From the NCBI GenBank assembly GCA_902800795.1, contig CADCFQ010000008.1:1-64000 (forward strand): a DNA stretch of 64,000 bases. Direction: 5' to 3'. The notes under the pieces were generated by a model. That model searched no databases, was not told the DNA's origin, and was given only the letters and a program-made list of their open reading frames with translations. Below are positions 62,120-64,000 of the stretch, in pieces. The position numbers and the translations under genes were made by a program. The stretch comes from an uncultured Ruminococcus sp. GTDB lineage: Bacteria > Bacillota > Clostridia > Oscillospirales > Ruminococcaceae. Within the stretch, counting starts at the first letter, position 1, and each line of letters starts with the position of its first letter.

Positions 62120-62770
62120 ATGCTTGAAAGAATGGATAAGTTTTTTGAAAGCAGGATCGACACTTATGAGGCTCATATGCTCGAAGAGATCGAAGGCGCC
62201 AAGGAATTCTATTCCTACACTGCCCTGCAGCTTCCCAAAAAAGACGGAGCAAGGATACTCGATCTTGGCTGCGGAACAGGACTCGAGCTTGAATATCTCT
62301 ATGCCATAAACCCCGGGGCTGCCGTGACAGGCATCGACCTTTCCCAGGCTATGCTGGACAAAATGAAAGCAAAGTTCCCTGACAAAAAGCTAAGAGCCGT
62401 AAAAGGGTCCTTCTTCGATATCATCTTCGGCATAACCGCCTTTGATGCGGTGGTCAGCGTTGAAGCGCTCCATCACTATACTCAGCGCAGCAAGGCGGCA
62501 CTGTTCCGCCGTGTGCGTCAGGCGCTCAAGCACGGGGGCTATTTCCTGCTGTGCGACTTCCATGCGGAGTCGGAGCTGGAGGAAAGAAAGAATTTTGATG
62601 ACCTTGACCGCCTGAGACATGAGGAGGGCATGGGCTATGACGTCATCTGCCACTATGATACGCCACTGACGCTGGAACACGACCTTGAAGCTCTTAGAGC
62701 CGCAAACTTTTCAAGTGTTGAAGTGCTCAAGAGCTGGGGCAGCACCTCGCTCATCAAAGCTTCGTTATAG
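62120..62770 (+). CDS. class I SAM-dependent methyltransferase
   Basis: 216 residues. Motif I ARILDLGCGTGLELEYL near 45, motif II AVTGIDLSQAMLDKM, and FDAVVSVEALHHYTQ near 110, with a C-terminal GYFLLCDFHAESE. GGGGGA before the ATG. Substrate unknown. Between apbE and rnfC, so possibly carried in the same transcript. Confidence 0.88.
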   Translation: MLERMDKFFESRIDTYEAHMLEEIEGAKEFYSYTALQLPKKDGARILDLGCGTGLELEYLYAINPGAAVTGIDLSQAMLDKMKAKFPDKKLRAVKGSFFDIIFGITAFDAVVSVEALHHYTQRSKAALFRRVRQALKHGGYFLLCDFHAESELEERKNFDDLDRLRHEEGMGYDVICHYDTPLTLEHDLEALRAANFSSVEVLKSWGSTSLIKASL

Positions 62771-62808
62771 GCTTTGCAAACTAAAATATCCGTTCTGAAG
62801 GAGATACT

Positions 62809-64000
62809 ATGAAGATAAACGGCGTTAAGCTCAGACACAACAAAAACACCGCCGGCTGCGAGACCCTCGAACTGCCCGTTCCGGAAAAGGTCGTTATCTC
62901 TATGGGGCAGAGCATGGGCAAAGCCTGCGGACCCCTAGTCAAAAAGGGCGACCACGTTTATGTGGGAACGAAGATCGGCGACAGCGACCACATTATGTCC
63001 TGTCCTGTTCATTCTTCCGTTTCGGGAACAGTGACAGGGATAACCGAAAGACTGCGTGCAAACGGCTCGGTCTGTAAGGCGGTAGAGATAGAATCCGACG
63101 GCAGGCAGGAGCTTGACCCGGAAATAAAGCCGCCGGATATCCATGACAAGAAGAGCCTATGTGAGGCGCTCAGAGAATCAGGCTGCTGCGGACTCGGCGG
63201 TGCCGGGTTCCCCACACATCTGAAGCTCAACTATAACGAAGAGAGCACCAGTGTGGATACGCTGATAATAAACGCCGCCGAGTGTGAGCCTTATATAACA
63301 GGCGATGACAGAGAGATGATCGAAAACGGCGACGATGTTATCGACGGCATAGCTCTCGTTATGGATATGCTCCATATAGAGAAAGCCTATATCGGCATAG
63401 AGGACAACAAGCCCCAGGCTATCAGGAACATGATGGAGAAGGCGGCGCAGTATGACAATATCAACGTAAGGACACTGCGCTCATCCTATCCCCAGGGAGC
63501 AGAAAAGGTGCTCATCTACAACCTTACCGGCAGGACAGTTGCCGAGGGCGAGCTGCCCTCATCCCAGGGCGTTATCGTTATGAACGTGAGCACCGTGGGC
63601 TTTATAGGCGCCTATGCAAAGACCGGCATCCCCCTAATAAACAGACGTGTGACCGTTGACGGAGATGTTGTCTCCACACCCTGCAATGTGAAAGTGCCTG
63701 TGGGAACGGCTATCTCGAAGATACTTAAATTTGCGGATGCGGATATAGAGAACGCACAGAAGATAATCTGCGGCGGACCTATGATGGGCATCTGCATCTA
63801 TGACAGAGACCTTCCGCTTTTAAAGACAAACAACTGTGTCCTTGCCTTCAAAAAGCCGGAGAAGAAAAAGAACGAGCTTCTTGAAAGCGACCAGACCGCC
63901 TGCATAAGATGCGGACGGTGTATAAAGGTATGCCCTATGGGGCTTATGCCCACATATCTCGAAAAAGCCTATGACAGCGGCAACAAGAAAAGGCTGGAGC
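62809..64000 (+). CDS. rnfC: ion-translocating oxidoreductase complex subunit C (RnfC), partial at window end
   Basis: 397 residues up to the edge, still open. Starts MKINGVKLRHNKNTAGCETL; GAAGGAG lies six bases before the ATG. The RnfC N-terminal biotinyl-like part (CPVHSSVSGTVTGI) is followed by a NuoF-like FMN/NADH region (GCCGLGGAGFPTHLKL, INAAECEPYITGDDREM) and the first ferredoxin cluster CIRCGRCIKVCPMG. NADH-oxidising subunit of Rnf, which couples ferredoxin to NAD with Na+ or H+ transport. First gene of the operon; rnfD and the others should follow outside the window. Confidence 0.95.
   Translation, partial: MKINGVKLRHNKNTAGCETLELPVPEKVVISMGQSMGKACGPLVKKGDHVYVGTKIGDSDHIMSCPVHSSVSGTVTGITERLRANGSVCKAVEIESDGRQELDPEIKPPDIHDKKSLCEALRESGCCGLGGAGFPTHLKLNYNEESTSVDTLIINAAECEPYITGDDREMIENGDDVIDGIALVMDMLHIEKAYIGIEDNKPQAIRNMMEKAAQYDNINVRTLRSSYPQGAEKVLIYNLTGRTVAEGELPSSQGVIVMNVSTVGFIGAYAKTGIPLINRRVTVDGDVVSTPCNVKVPVGTAISKILKFADADIENAQKIICGGPMMGICIYDRDLPLLKTNNCVLAFKKPEKKKNELLESDQTACIRCGRCIKVCPMGLMPTYLEKAYDSGNKKRLE

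Noticed and set aside
1..64000. CRISPR arrays, tRNA or rRNA genes, prophage, insertion sequences
   Set aside because: No regularly spaced repeats, no cloverleaf-like or rRNA-like stretch in the gaps, and no transposase, integrase or phage genes were seen.

Overview
The window looks like a chromosomal segment from a low-to-mid GC anaerobic Firmicute, most likely Oscillospiraceae close to Ruminococcus. This is an inference from gene content: a group A3 type [FeFe] hydrogenase trimer, an Rnf subunit, a two-gene minimal SUF (SMS) system, a CotH-type surface protein, a large one-chain PurL, a lysine riboswitch, Firmicutes-type gene order around era/recO and mazG, and sporulation genes yqfC, yqfD and ylbJ. 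I see no rRNA, tRNA, CRISPR array, insertion sequence or prophage.

Layout. 1-1300 holds decayed minus-strand remnants: a GT-C-like membrane protein with two in-frame TAG codons and the C-terminal end of a YfhO-like membrane protein. These abut an mtaB gene that has lost its N-terminus at about 1298. 2562-12342 carries a membrane-tethered protein with a toxin-like C-terminal domain, purL, an ECF sigma/anti-sigma pair, an operon of DUF1294-ispE-zinc-ribbon-radical SAM genes, and an HD-domain gene behind a 38-bp palindrome. 12620-16204 is a 1194-residue secreted CotH protein. 16339-17447 encodes two phosphoribosyltransferases. From 17504 to 37059 everything real is on the minus strand: a FlaA1/CapD-type dehydratase; rqcP, HU, mazG and a SpoVB-like flippase; a small lipoprotein; the operon DUF951-prfA-tsaC-coaE-slt-M18 peptidase; and the operon yqfC-yqfD then phoH-ybeY-dgkA-era-yqzL-recO-mutS2. 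yqzL is a 43-codon gene overlapping recO. ylbJ diverges from yqfC across a symmetrical, sigma-E-like promoter region.

38284-44791 holds a small Cys-containing protein, tgt, and a diaminopimelate/lysine operon (asd, an AT-rich lipoprotein gene, dapA, dapB) under a complete lysine riboswitch with terminator, with queA running divergently. 44853-49700 has a small membrane protein and the electron-bifurcating hydrogenase operon. 49896-57657 contains lipoproteins, two cytidylate-kinase-like paralogues, the SMS Fe-S assembly pair, a YbaK deacylase and an orphan sugar-binding lipoprotein. 57873-64000 has an RluA synthase, a DUF975-like membrane protein, a histidine phosphatase, an XRE regulator, an ApbE flavin transferase, a methyltransferase and the start of rnfC, which runs off the window.

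How the parts fit. The Hyd trimer, Rnf, ApbE (which flavinylates Rnf subunits) and SMS Fe-S assembly together describe ferredoxin/NADH/H2 energy metabolism of a fermenting anaerobe. Translation quality control and tRNA/rRNA modification are unusually dense (rqcP, mutS2, ybeY, era, prfA, tsaC, tgt, queA, mtaB remnant, rluA, ybaK). No single large undescribed system stands out. The best leads are small: the tethered toxin-like protein, the palindromic promoter and leader elements, the Met-to-Ile change in the HydA L2 motif, the lipoprotein inside the lysine operon, and the broken mtaB junction.
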